A DNA stretch of 64,000 nt from Spirosoma fluviale (GTDB lineage: Bacteria; Bacteroidota; Bacteroidia; Cytophagales; Spirosomataceae). Under the pieces are notes generated by a model. It was given only the letters and a program-made list of their open reading frames with translations. It did no database searches and had not been told where the DNA came from. A program made the translations under genes and the position numbers. The stretch is from contig CAMDJW010000012.1 of the NCBI GenBank assembly GCA_945901025.1, forward strand, positions 26,069 to 90,068, read 5' to 3'. Below, one piece after another: positions 42,880-52,222 of the stretch (position 1 is its first letter; every line of letters starts with the position of its first letter).

Positions 42880-45645
42880 TTATTTACGAAGTATCAAGAT
42901 ACTTGGGTCATTTATATAACGGCCTGATTTTGCTCCATACAACGAAAGTCCATTCGAATATCCTTCCGGGACAACTAAGCGAATAGTCAATTTACCTGTT
43001 GCATTGGCGACTTCAATGGAAGAGCGAGGCAACGTGCATTGCACCCAATATCCATAGGTTCCCGGCTCGTCTAATTTATGATTTTTAGCTTGATAAAACC
43101 AAGATAAAACTCCTTGGTGATCCGCAGGATCATCATCCAAATCAAATGAAGCTGCAAATTGTCCATTGGATAAAACCTGAACGACCGAAGGATTCTTTTT
43201 ACTATCTGTTTGTGGATAGGCATTAGGATTTTTACTGGGATCAAAAGTTCCTTTGCCCAACATATAATCCCCGTTCATTGCACCTGAATTTGGTCTATCT
43301 TTTCCTAACATAGGTTTTGAAGATGCCTCCACAAAAAAACTAACTTGGTCGATGGATTCTAATGGTAATTTGGCCCAATCAAAACTGTATTCGAAATACC
43401 CTGATCCTGCCCCATTGACTTTATTTCCTAAGACACCTGTCCATTGCTTTTTAGACCATTCTGCTTTTGAAATTTTATCCACAGGCACCGTCAGTAAAAC
43501 TTGCTTGGGTGTTACGTTTATTTTTCCTTGCTCCACAATCAAAGAAACAAAGTTCTGATGCAACACATGTCCATTACCATCCTCCAATTTCAATATCAAG
43601 GTGTTTAAGGATTTCTCTTCTGGCAAAGATATTTCTAATGAATCCAAGGCATTGACAGACCAAGGAGTCCAATTAATTTGCTTGGATTTAGACCACCAGT
43701 TTTTCTTTTCTCCCAATGCATTTTGTCCAGAAAATTCCATTTTTAGCACAAGCTCTTTGGGTAAATCTGTACCGCCAATTAATGCAGATAAGGTTAAAGG
43801 GATTTTTAATTTTTGGCCTCCATTTCCAGCCCAAGCAATTTCCTGGCCTGTCGACAAGTAAAATGGACCATGCAAATCTTTCAATGTCATTCCAGGTGCC
43901 ATAGCGCCTAACCCCGTTTCTTTTTCCGTACGATCAAATCGATAATACCCGTTCCACTCATTAATGACATCGTGGTGTTCCGTGTATAACCAACCGGCCA
44001 TTTTGGGGAAATTACGGAATGAATTCATCGCTTTATGGTAATCCCAGGTATAATCCACATCGCCTGAACTTCCATCATAGCCCCATACATTTCCAAATTC
44101 CGAATTAATCATCGGTTGGCTCCCCTGCTTATATCCTTTTTCAAAATTCCAAGTACTTCCCGGAAAGGTATTGTACGATTGCTCCTTGTTGAACTTATCC
44201 CATTCGTAGCCAGGTAAATATGAATGCCATGAGTGAATATCCGTCTCAGTATGTCCCTTTCCGCAACAAATCGAATTATCTTCTACTAATCGAGTCGGGT
44301 CTAAGGATTTAGCTTTTTTGTATACCTCTACTACCCACTTTTGGGTCTCAGGAGTATAGACTCGGCTCTTTTTACCGTCAACCGTGATATCTGAAAGCAA
44401 GCCCCAAGTTTCATTAAAGGTAATCCAAGAAAAAATAGAGGGATGGTTAAAATCTCTACGAACCATTTGCTCCAAGGTATACTCTGTTTCCTTTTGCATG
44501 TCGGCATCTGGTGGACCCCAAGAATTAGGGACATCCGCCATGACTAATAATCCTAATTTATCGGCCCAATACAGTTTTCTAGGCACTTCAATTTTAACAT
44601 GCGTACGAATTCCATTCAAACCAATTCGCTTACTGCGCATGATTTCCTCGCGCATAAATTCGTCGGTTGGAAAAGTGTAAAACCCTTCTGGATGATAACT
44701 TTGATCGAGGGCTAATTGCAAATAAATGGGTTTATTATTTAGCGCGATGTATGGAATGGTACTCCCAGGCAAATTCATCACAGATATTTTCCTCATCCCA
44801 AAATATCCTTTCACTTCATCTGATTGTAGACCCTCTCCTACCTGAATTTGGTAGTCATATAGAAATGGATCCTCCAAAGACCAAAGGTGGGCGTTGGGTA
44901 TTTTAATTTCAATTTGGGCAGTTTTAGCACCCTCAGCAATCATTTGTGAGCCTGAAAAACCGGCAGACAGAGTTACTTTGACCGACGTTTTTTGTTTGAC
45001 AGGTGCAGCTAGTTCCACTTGGAATTTTGCCACCGACTGATCAATATCGGGGCTTACTTGGGCATAATCAACATATTGATCACCACGCGATTCTAGGTAA
45101 ATCGTTTGCCAAATCCCTCGGGCGTTTCCGTACCCTTGTTTTCCATACAGGGTGAACATCCGCCTTTTGTCGTCTACTCGAATGATTAATTTTTGTTTTT
45201 GACCTGCTTTAAGAAATTTTGTCAAATCAAAAGAAAATGGGGTATAACCTCCTTCATGTGAACCTATTTTTTGACCATCTAAGTAAACATCCGTTTTCCA
45301 ATCACTTGCTCCGATCACCAAAAATGTTCGTTTGGATTGCCAGTTGGCCGGCACCTCAATCAAGCGCTGATACCAGGCAATATCTGCTTCATCTTTCACA
45401 CCCGATAGTTGGGAACCCCAAGGAAAAGGAACTTGAATTTTTAATGGATATTTCTGCTGATTTTTTTCCCAATGTTCTTTGACACCCAAATCTTTGGGGT
45501 CAAATTTGAAATCCCATTCGCCATTTAAATTAATCCATTGGCTCCGCTCGAAGTCAGGCCTTGGATGCTCGGGAAGAAAAGAGGCTGGTTGGCCATATAA
45601 AAAAGAGGCACTCAATAGCGCCAACAATAACATTTTGATTTTCAT
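42880..45645 (-). CDS. Secreted glycoside hydrolase family 2 enzyme
   Basis: A 921-residue protein with a signal peptide (about 1-18) and the GH2 layout: sugar-binding jelly-roll (FERSQWINLNGEWDFKFDP...), an Ig-like domain, the TIM barrel with acid/base Glu412 (TFNETWG) and nucleophile Glu516 (MINSEFGNVWG), and a C-terminal extension (about 600-921) of beta-sandwich type. GH2 includes beta-galactosidases, glucuronidases and mannosidases; the substrate cannot be set from sequence. Location outside the cytoplasm indicates use of oligosaccharides. No SusC/SusD pair is in the window, so this is not an obvious polysaccharide utilisation locus. Confidence 0.93.
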   Translation of the reverse strand: MKIKMLLLALLSASFLYGQPASFLPEHPRPDFERSQWINLNGEWDFKFDPKDLGVKEHWEKNQQKYPLKIQVPFPWGSQLSGVKDEADIAWYQRLIEVPANWQSKRTFLVIGASDWKTDVYLDGQKIGSHEGGYTPFSFDLTKFLKAGQKQKLIIRVDDKRRMFTLYGKQGYGNARGIWQTIYLESRGDQYVDYAQVSPDIDQSVAKFQVELAAPVKQKTSVKVTLSAGFSGSQMIAEGAKTAQIEIKIPNAHLWSLEDPFLYDYQIQVGEGLQSDEVKGYFGMRKISVMNLPGSTIPYIALNNKPIYLQLALDQSYHPEGFYTFPTDEFMREEIMRSKRIGLNGIRTHVKIEVPRKLYWADKLGLLVMADVPNSWGPPDADMQKETEYTLEQMVRRDFNHPSIFSWITFNETWGLLSDITVDGKKSRVYTPETQKWVVEVYKKAKSLDPTRLVEDNSICCGKGHTETDIHSWHSYLPGYEWDKFNKEQSYNTFPGSTWNFEKGYKQGSQPMINSEFGNVWGYDGSSGDVDYTWDYHKAMNSFRNFPKMAGWLYTEHHDVINEWNGYYRFDRTEKETGLGAMAPGMTLKDLHGPFYLSTGQEIAWAGNGGQKLKIPLTLSALIGGTDLPKELVLKMEFSGQNALGEKKNWWSKSKQINWTPWSVNALDSLEISLPEEKSLNTLILKLEDGNGHVLHQNFVSLIVEQGKINVTPKQVLLTVPVDKISKAEWSKKQWTGVLGNKVNGAGSGYFEYSFDWAKLPLESIDQVSFFVEASSKPMLGKDRPNSGAMNGDYMLGKGTFDPSKNPNAYPQTDSKKNPSVVQVLSNGQFAASFDLDDDPADHQGVLSWFYQAKNHKLDEPGTYGYWVQCTLPRSSIEVANATGKLTIRLVVPEGYSNGLSLYGAKSGRYINDPSILILRK

Positions 45646-45732
45646 AGATTTTATAAATAGGTATTTGAGGCAAAATTGGGTAAAAAAAATTAAAAAACGG
45701 ATAATTTTTAATTTAAAAGCTAATTTTACGTC

Positions 45733-46758
45733 ATGACTAGTTTAGAAGAATTAAAAAAGAAAATACCCACTCAGATTGCTGTGATTGGTGGAGGGAGTTG
45801 GGCTACGGCATTAGTCAAAATTCTTTCGGAGAATCAAGTCAAAATAAAGTGGTGGATCCGTCGCAAAGCAGATGTTGATTTCATCCGAAAATACAATCAC
45901 AATCCCAGTTATTTAACGGACGTCGCCATCAATCCGCGCAAGGTCAAGACTTACAATAAAATGTCTGAGGCATTAAACGGCGTTGAATATATTATTTTAG
46001 CCATTCCTGCGGCTTTTATTCCGGCAACATTAAAGGACTTAAACAAGAAACACTTTGAAGGGAAAAAAGTAGTCTCAGCGATCAAAGGGATGATTCCTGA
46101 AGAAAATTTATTGGTCACCGATTGGTTAACCAAAGAATTTAATTTACCTATTGGGCAAACTTGTGTCATAGCCGGCCCTTGTCACGCGGAGGAAGTTGCG
46201 TTAGAAAAGCAATCTTATTTAACCATCGCTTCTCCTAATATCGAGGTAGCACAGTCATTTGCTAATTTATTGAATTGCCGATTTTTACAAGCTAATGCGA
46301 TTACTGATTTATATGGAGTGGAGTATTGCGCCGTCATTAAAAACATCATAGCCATCGCCTGTGGTATCACGCGAGGACTAGGATTTGGTGATAACTTTCA
46401 GGCAGTATTAGTCAGCAATGCCATGCAAGAAATTAAGATTTTTCTAGATGAAATCTATCCCAAAGAAAATCGCGATTTAAATAATTCGGGATATTTAGGA
46501 GATTTATTGGTCACCGCCTATTCGCAATTCTCTCGAAACAGGACTTTTGGTAATATGATAGGAAGGGGCTATTCGGTTAAATCAGCGCAAATTGAAATGA
46601 ATATGATTGCGGAGGGCTATTATGCCGTTCGAAGTATTTACTTGATTTCAAAACAACATCAGATAAAATTACCGATCATCGATGCAGTCTACCACGTTGT
46701 CTATGAGAAGACAAATCCTTTGATCGAGATGAATACGTTAAAGGGACACCTTAAATAA
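45733..46758 (+). CDS. gpsA: NAD(P)-dependent glycerol-3-phosphate dehydrogenase
   Basis: A 341-residue GpsA. The Rossmann motif AVIGGGSWATALVKIL (about 16-31), NPSYLTDVAINP, AIKGMIPEENLLVTDWL, GPCHAEEVALEKQS, and VEYCAVIKNIIAIACGI with the catalytic Lys are conserved. It makes glycerol-3-phosphate from dihydroxyacetone phosphate for phospholipids, opposite in direction to GlpD. It is divergent from the GH2 gene and convergent with the HIT gene (8-nt overlap). Confidence 0.93.
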   Translation: MTSLEELKKKIPTQIAVIGGGSWATALVKILSENQVKIKWWIRRKADVDFIRKYNHNPSYLTDVAINPRKVKTYNKMSEALNGVEYIILAIPAAFIPATLKDLNKKHFEGKKVVSAIKGMIPEENLLVTDWLTKEFNLPIGQTCVIAGPCHAEEVALEKQSYLTIASPNIEVAQSFANLLNCRFLQANAITDLYGVEYCAVIKNIIAIACGITRGLGFGDNFQAVLVSNAMQEIKIFLDEIYPKENRDLNNSGYLGDLLVTAYSQFSRNRTFGNMIGRGYSVKSAQIEMNMIAEGYYAVRSIYLISKQHQIKLPIIDAVYHVVYEKTNPLIEMNTLKGHLK

Positions 46759-47146
46759 GAAAAGACCGAATCAATTCCGCCGTTTTAGACAGAGACTCTT
46801 GGCTCAGTTTCAACTTTTCTTGCGAAAAATTAATGTCCAACATCCGATTTAAAGGAACTAGATGCACGTGGGCATGGGGAACTTCCAGGCCGATCACTGC
46901 TACACCAATGCGCTTACAAGGAATGGCCTTTTTAATTGCTGGGGCAATGCGCTGAGCAAACTTCATTAATCCTGCTAAAACCTCTGGATCCAGGTCGAAA
47001 ATATAGTCAATTTCTTGTTTTGGGATAACCAAAGTATGGCCTTCGACCAAAGGCATCACATCTAGGAAGGCTAAAAATTGATCATCTTCGGCAATCTTGT
47101 GGCAAGGAATTTCGCCTCGAACGATTTTTGAAAAAATAGAGCTCAT
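46751..47146 (-). CDS. HIT family protein
   Basis: A 131-residue HIT protein with FSKIVRGEIPCHKIAEDD at the N-terminus, GHTLVIPKQEIDYIFDL and the histidine triad HAHVHLVP near residue 90-97. HIT proteins hydrolyse nucleoside phosphoramidates or similar nucleotides in the cytoplasm. It starts 2 nt after the stop of kup, so the two share a transcript. Confidence 0.93.
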   Translation of the reverse strand: MSSIFSKIVRGEIPCHKIAEDDQFLAFLDVMPLVEGHTLVIPKQEIDYIFDLDPEVLAGLMKFAQRIAPAIKKAIPCKRIGVAVIGLEVPHAHVHLVPLNRMLDINFSQEKLKLSQESLSKTAELIRSFLI

Positions 47147-47148
47147 CG

Positions 47149-49110
47149 TTAATCAATACGTCTTAAGTTACACTTGGAAACAGGCTTAATAATCAAAGGC
47201 ACTTTTTCCAATTTTACGGCATCGCTATCTAAACCAAACCACTTGTCTTCCGAAGGAGTAAATTGTTTGACAAAGAAATAAGCTTTCATGACCATTCGAT
47301 CTAAAAGGGGTAATTCATTATCAAAGGATAAGAATTTTTCAAGCACAACAAACCTGAAATCGCCAATCACATTTTGCTCATTCAAGGATTTATATCGAGA
47401 AGTAATATCCACCTCACCTCTAGAAACCATCTCTTCAACGACCTTTCGGAAGTATAAATTGATACGTTGTTCCACTCGGAAACCTAATTTGAAATTGACC
47501 TTAATAATGTCATCGGGTTCGATCACGGTTACTTTATAATCCATGGTATATGGCTCATCCAAGGTATCTACGTGGACAAACCAATAAATATCAGCCTTTT
47601 TGGGTCGACGCTGGAAAATAGAATAAATGATTTTTGATTCAATATCGGTGACCCTACCGGCATTGGACATAAAAACCAAATGTGTCGCATATTTAGGTAT
47701 TGTATCGTCATTACTCAAATCTTTTAACGGCTCTATATATTCCGACAAAGGCTCATATTCGGTCAATTTATTTTTAATGCGAGAGGCTCTAAACCATACC
47801 CACATGACCAAAATAATCACACCCGCAATGAAAAGAGAGACATAACCCCCATGGGAAAATTTCTGTAGATTAGCGACCAAGAAAGATCCTTCTAAGGAAA
47901 TATAAACCAAAAGGAAAAGTAGGATCCACCACATATCTACCTTCTTGATATGCAAGTAATAGGCCATTAACATGGTCGTCATCAACATCGTCAACGTAAT
48001 CGCCAACCCATAAGCGGCCTCCATATTGGTGGATTCCTTAAACCATAATACCACTCCTACACAACCCATCCACAATAAGATATTGACGGAAGGTACATAT
48101 AATTGGCCCTTTTGATCAGATGGATAAACCAAGCGCACTTTTGGCCAAAAATTGAGTCGAATCGCCTCAGAGATCAAGGTAAATGATCCTGAAATTAATG
48201 CCTGACTGGCAATCACAGCAGCGGCTGTAGCGACCATAATTCCAGAGAATAAAAGTTCACGAGGAAGCAATTCAAAAATAGGCTTGCGTCCATCTAGTGT
48301 CATTCCTTGATGTGCTAAAAGCCAAGCACCTTGTCCAAAATATTGAAGCAGCAAAGTGATTTTGACAAAAATCCAACTTACTCGAATATTTCCACGGCCA
48401 CAATGCCCTAAATCTGAATAAAGAGCCTCAGCTCCCGTTGTACATAAAAATACTGCACCTAAAGCCCAAAATCCAGCACTGCCTGCTTGGTGTGTCGTTA
48501 ACAATTCCCAAGCATACACAGGAGAAATGGCACGCAAAATAGACCAATCATTTTGTATCCAGATGATTCCAAAAAGTCCAAGCATGGAAAACCATAAAAG
48601 CATGATTGGGCCAAAAAACTTACCGACCACCTTCGTTCCAAAAATTTGGAAAATAAAGAGGATAGTTAAAATAAATATAACAAGAGGGACTGTATCCGTA
48701 ACATAAGGAGTTCCATCTGGATGATGCAACATGCGCAAACCCTCGACGGCGGAAGATACTGAGATGGGAGGTGTGATAATTCCATCCGCAAGTAATGCCG
48801 CCCCACCGATAATGGCAGGCAAAGTCAACCATTTTGCATGACGTCTAACTAACGCAAAAAGGGCAAAAATTCCGCCCTCACCCTTATTATCTGCACGAAG
48901 AATTAATATGACATATTTAAGTGTGGTCTGTAATGTCAATGTCCAAAAAATACAAGATAAGCCCCCTAAAACCGTCAAGGAATTGATGGGTTCATCCCCG
49001 ATGACCGCTTGCATCACATAAAGAGGAGAAGTACCAATATCTCCATAAATGATCCCCATAGCCACCAAAAGTCCGGCCGCCGTGAATTTATTTTTGTGTT
49101 TTTGTTCCAT
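47149..49110 (-). CDS. kup: KUP-type potassium uptake protein
   Basis: A 653-residue K+ transporter with about 12 membrane helices in the first 430 residues and a soluble C-terminal domain. Family signatures: GIIYGDIGTSPLYVMQ near residue 20, ADNKGEGGIFALFALVR, GGAALLADGIITPPISVSSAVEGL and SQALISGSFTLISEAI. It imports K+ with protons. A promoter with TTTG and TATATTTG, and a palindrome, lies about 120 nt upstream. Confidence 0.95.
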   Translation of the reverse strand: MEQKHKNKFTAAGLLVAMGIIYGDIGTSPLYVMQAVIGDEPINSLTVLGGLSCIFWTLTLQTTLKYVILILRADNKGEGGIFALFALVRRHAKWLTLPAIIGGAALLADGIITPPISVSSAVEGLRMLHHPDGTPYVTDTVPLVIFILTILFIFQIFGTKVVGKFFGPIMLLWFSMLGLFGIIWIQNDWSILRAISPVYAWELLTTHQAGSAGFWALGAVFLCTTGAEALYSDLGHCGRGNIRVSWIFVKITLLLQYFGQGAWLLAHQGMTLDGRKPIFELLPRELLFSGIMVATAAAVIASQALISGSFTLISEAIRLNFWPKVRLVYPSDQKGQLYVPSVNILLWMGCVGVVLWFKESTNMEAAYGLAITLTMLMTTMLMAYYLHIKKVDMWWILLFLLVYISLEGSFLVANLQKFSHGGYVSLFIAGVIILVMWVWFRASRIKNKLTEYEPLSEYIEPLKDLSNDDTIPKYATHLVFMSNAGRVTDIESKIIYSIFQRRPKKADIYWFVHVDTLDEPYTMDYKVTVIEPDDIIKVNFKLGFRVEQRINLYFRKVVEEMVSRGEVDITSRYKSLNEQNVIGDFRFVVLEKFLSFDNELPLLDRMVMKAYFFVKQFTPSEDKWFGLDSDAVKLEKVPLIIKPVSKCNLRRID

Positions 49111-49229
49111 TATAAAAAAAAGGGTAGTAAAATTTTATTCAAATCGGAATTAATATGTTTAGAATACAAGTTTTACAAAAAATTGTACTATTTATAGTCT
49201 ATTTATTTAAATATTTCAAGAAACGGAGG

Positions 49230-49259
49230 CAAATATACCTTCAATTTTGATATATCAAA
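49230..49259 (-). promoter_or_regulatory. Promoter of kup-HIT with overlapping palindrome
   Basis: On the minus strand: TTTG (49259-49256), 18 nt, TATATTTG (49237-49230), an exact Bacteroidota-type promoter, with a leader of about 115 nt. A perfect 14-bp palindrome TTTGATATATCAAA (49246-49259) covers the -33 element. No gene is visible in the rest of 49111-49314. Confidence 0.65.
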
Positions 49260-49314
49260 TAAGGTTTTGAATTTTTCTTGATTAAGATGAGATAAGTAGC
49301 TGATAAACAGCAAC

Positions 49315-50709
49315 TTATTGTATATAATAATACCCGAAAATAATATCCATTTCATCTTCAGAAGTCAATCCAAAGCCCAATGGCTTATTGGTATTATTCA
49401 CATAAGTAACCACCGAAGTCAATCCTTCCCCTTCTTTCAAAATAATCGGCTTAGCGTAATTGACAACCTTAGGATGAGCCCAATCGTTGTCTTCGTAAAT
49501 AACTTCTCCATCACGAGCTCCTCCTTTAATTTTAATTTGGAATAGTTTCCCTCTTTCGTGGGTGTGCGAGGTGAGCGACACAATGACGACCGATTTGCCA
49601 GAACCTTTGACAAAGCCATCAAAATTATAAAAGTCCTTCGTGATAATAGTCGTTTGATTTGGAGGAAGAGTGAAACTTGAGTTATTGAAATCAATCATAC
49701 TAACCACATTTTTCACCTGTGATTCGGGGACTGTGTACAGATTTACGTAATTCTCCCCATATAAATTATCCTTCGTTTTATTGAAATAATGGGGATTTAG
49801 GTCTACCGAACTATTCGTTGGAAGTTTCAGCGCAGTACCTTCAGGAAAAGAATAGTCTGAATTTGGATCTGTGCCTCCTCCTAAAAATATATGATTTGAC
49901 ATCTGAAAAACCGTGCCTATGTTCAGCGAATTATCTAGATTTCTCAAGTCCCTTATTTCATCCATATTGGGCAAAAGAAGTTTTGATCTGAAATCATACA
50001 CCACTAAATGATGTGAATTAGGTCGCGATTTAAGTTTGATCCGAGAGACGTAAATAGGCTCCGTATTATTTAAAGGCCGACGAACAAAAATCTCGCGCTC
50101 AAAATTAGGTGGGACAATGAATCGATCCACTTTCAATTGAAATCCAGTCTTCCCTTCTTTCACAGGGGAATCCAAAGCTGAAAAATTCGTTGGCTCCGTA
50201 AAACTCGGAGTCGTGTCGTCCAATAATTTCGCATCGACCACTTCCCCTTTATCTGGAGCTCCAGCCTCGATCCATTTTTGAACAAAATCCAATTGGCCTT
50301 TGCTCACAGGCTTTCCTCCCAAAGGCATAGGAGCTCCATAATTAGCTGTCACATGATGACTTAAATCCCAATTTAATTTATGAAACAATAGACTTTCGGC
50401 CGATGAAAATTTCTTAACCCTTTGAAGTTTGTTTGCTACGGCCACTGAGTTTTTTGGAGTAGTACCAATTAAATTTCCGTAAGCAAGCCCTTTCGCCAAA
50501 ACTAAACCATGCTGAGCATAAGAGACATCTTGAACGGTTAAATGGCAACCTGAAGTTGCGCAGTTGGGTGTTAATAATTTATCTTGTAGTAAGTCAAAGG
50601 AATTAATGGTTGCAGTCTGAGAAATGGGACTTGCGGGCACATCGACTGAAGATTTACTACAAGCGAGTAAACTTAAGGCGCACAAAATAACATAAATTGT
50701 ATTTTTCAT
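49315..50709 (-). CDS. Lipoprotein with CX4CH cytochrome motif and copper monooxygenase-like domain
   Basis: A 464-residue lipoprotein (lipobox LLACS, Cys17). Residues about 40-155 resemble a cytochrome c domain, but the heme site is CATSGCH, that is CX4CH, with candidate axial Met in APMPLGG. The C-terminal 300 residues resemble copper type II ascorbate-dependent monooxygenase domains: SHHLVVYD, LNPHYFN, SHTHERG and TSEDEMDIIFGYYY provide His/Met copper ligands. It may be a redox enzyme on the periplasmic side of a membrane. The start overlaps the stop of the AlbA_2 gene by 4 nt (ATGA), so translation is coupled. Confidence 0.78.
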   Translation of the reverse strand: MKNTIYVILCALSLLACSKSSVDVPASPISQTATINSFDLLQDKLLTPNCATSGCHLTVQDVSYAQHGLVLAKGLAYGNLIGTTPKNSVAVANKLQRVKKFSSAESLLFHKLNWDLSHHVTANYGAPMPLGGKPVSKGQLDFVQKWIEAGAPDKGEVVDAKLLDDTTPSFTEPTNFSALDSPVKEGKTGFQLKVDRFIVPPNFEREIFVRRPLNNTEPIYVSRIKLKSRPNSHHLVVYDFRSKLLLPNMDEIRDLRNLDNSLNIGTVFQMSNHIFLGGGTDPNSDYSFPEGTALKLPTNSSVDLNPHYFNKTKDNLYGENYVNLYTVPESQVKNVVSMIDFNNSSFTLPPNQTTIITKDFYNFDGFVKGSGKSVVIVSLTSHTHERGKLFQIKIKGGARDGEVIYEDNDWAHPKVVNYAKPIILKEGEGLTSVVTYVNNTNKPLGFGLTSEDEMDIIFGYYYIQ

Positions 50710-51401
50710 TTCAAAGAATATTGGTCGAATGATTCTCCAGGCGTAATTTTTAAAACCTGAGCTAAAACTAATAAAATTAATTTCCTTGATGCAATCCAGG
50801 TGGGTAATTTATTTAATAAAGCAAATTCTTCTAAGGTTATGGTAGGTGTATTTCGTAAATATTCCATCAACCAACGTTCAGAATCTCCATAGGAAAACTT
50901 GATTCCCTCTTGGTTTTCGCGTCGTAAAATCTGCTTCATTTCTTTACTCGCCTGAACCGTCCTATCTTTAATTCGAACAAAGCACTGCGCTTGAGAATCG
51001 GTGCCTACCTGGACATAGTGCGGTTTGTCCACACTTTCAAATACTTGATACACTAAAACGGTGCGGCCATTGTCCAATGAAATGGGGTAAGCGTTATAGG
51101 AAAAAGCAGGAAAGCAATATTTTTCAATCGCACGCTCTAATAAAAACTGTTCTTCTTCAGCAAACTTGAGTCCATCGATTTGACCTTCATCTGAAACCCC
51201 TAAAAATAAATGCCCCCCGTCGGTGTTGGCAAAAGCCACCAATTCCTTGATAATCTTTTCAGGAAATTTCACTTTCATTTTAAATTCAAGTCGCTGGCCC
51301 TCCCCATGACGGACTAAATTTTTAAGATTTTTTAAATCTAAAAAATCATTTTCATACTCAAAATTTGCCGATTCCAATAAAATTTCTGATCCCGATCTCA
51401 T
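50706..51401 (-). CDS. AlbA_2/Schlafen-like ATP-binding domain protein
   Basis: A 231-residue protein with an AlbA_2 domain (PF04326 type): EGQRLEFKMKVKFPEKIIKELVAFANTDGGHLFLGVSDEGQIDGL at about 34-78. The C-terminal part is helical and winged-helix-like (TPTITLEEFALLNKLPTWIASRKLILLVL). Such proteins are often regulators or nucleic-acid binders. It is the upstream partner of the redox lipoprotein, joined by a 4-nt overlap, so it may regulate that gene. No signal peptide. Confidence 0.82.
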   Translation of the reverse strand: MRSGSEILLESANFEYENDFLDLKNLKNLVRHGEGQRLEFKMKVKFPEKIIKELVAFANTDGGHLFLGVSDEGQIDGLKFAEEEQFLLERAIEKYCFPAFSYNAYPISLDNGRTVLVYQVFESVDKPHYVQVGTDSQAQCFVRIKDRTVQASKEMKQILRRENQEGIKFSYGDSERWLMEYLRNTPTITLEEFALLNKLPTWIASRKLILLVLAQVLKITPGESFDQYSLK

Positions 51402-51497
51402 GATATGTTAAACTCTTTTCAATTTACAAAAGTTTTCAAATTAAGTGATTAACGAAAAAATATTTTTGCTTAGTATAGTTATTCAATAGACATTGTG

Positions 51498-51505
51498 TAT
51501 TTTTG
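51498..51505 (+). promoter_or_regulatory. -7 box (TATTTTTG) of cysHDN
   Basis: Exact TAnnTTTG match 14 nt before the cysH ATG, predicting a very short leader. The -33 element is unclear. Confidence 0.5.
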
Positions 51506-51519
51506 TGAAAATTTAAAAA

Positions 51520-52212
51520 ATGGAACTCGAATCCTTAGGAAATTCCCTGCTAAATTTGCCATTAGAAGACCGATTAAGTCTTTTAACGTCTGTCTATTCG
51601 AAAGATCTCATTGCATTTTCAAGCTCTTTTGGGCAAGAAGATCAGGCTATAACTCATGCGATTGCAACACAAAAATTGCCTATAAAAATTTTTACATTGG
51701 ACACTGGGAGGCAATTTCAAGAAAGTTATGAGTTGATGGACTTGACGAAAAAAAAATACCAACTCGACTTAATTACCTATTTCCCAAATCATGATAAAAC
51801 TGAAAATTTAGTTCGTGAAAAGGGATTTAATTCTTTTTATACCTCAGTTGAAAATAGAAAAGAGTGCTGCTTTATTCGTAAAATGGAGCCATTAGCTAGA
51901 GCACTGGAGGGTGTCAATATTTGGATTACAGGACTACGTGCAGAACAATCTGAAAATAGGGCCAATATGCCGATCATCGAATGGGATGAGGCTAGGAATT
52001 TAATCAAGGTTAATCCGATCATTGATTGGAATACAGAAAAATTGAATAATTACTTGACTAAGCATAAAATCCCACAAAATCCTTTACACAAAAAAGGGTT
52101 CATTTCGATAGGATGTGCACCTTGTACAAGAGCCATAGGACCCGATGAGCACCCTAGAGCAGGACGTTGGTGGTGGGAAAATTCTCAAAAAGAGTGCGGA
52201 TTACATGCCTAA
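51520..52212 (+). CDS. cysH: Phosphoadenylyl/adenylyl-sulfate reductase
   Basis: A 230-residue reductase of the iron-sulfur type. The 4Fe-4S ligands are Cys116-Cys117 (KECCFIRK) and Cys199/Cys202 (GCAPC), and the redox-active Cys226 is in ECGLH at the C-terminus. FSSSFGQEDQ and LDTGRQFQESY bind the nucleotide. The cluster suggests it reduces adenylyl sulfate (APS) directly, which fits the lack of a cysC kinase gene. Product sulfite goes to a sulfite reductase not seen here. First gene of cysH-cysD-cysN. Confidence 0.94.
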   Translation: MELESLGNSLLNLPLEDRLSLLTSVYSKDLIAFSSSFGQEDQAITHAIATQKLPIKIFTLDTGRQFQESYELMDLTKKKYQLDLITYFPNHDKTENLVREKGFNSFYTSVENRKECCFIRKMEPLARALEGVNIWITGLRAEQSENRANMPIIEWDEARNLIKVNPIIDWNTEKLNNYLTKHKIPQNPLHKKGFISIGCAPCTRAIGPDEHPRAGRWWWENSQKECGLHA

Positions 52213-52222
52213 AATAAAAAAA

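Noticed and set aside
52145..52222. Upstream in-frame start for cysD inside cysH
   Set aside because: Family length and the ATG at 52223 after the cysH stop are better; the extra residues are not conserved-looking.
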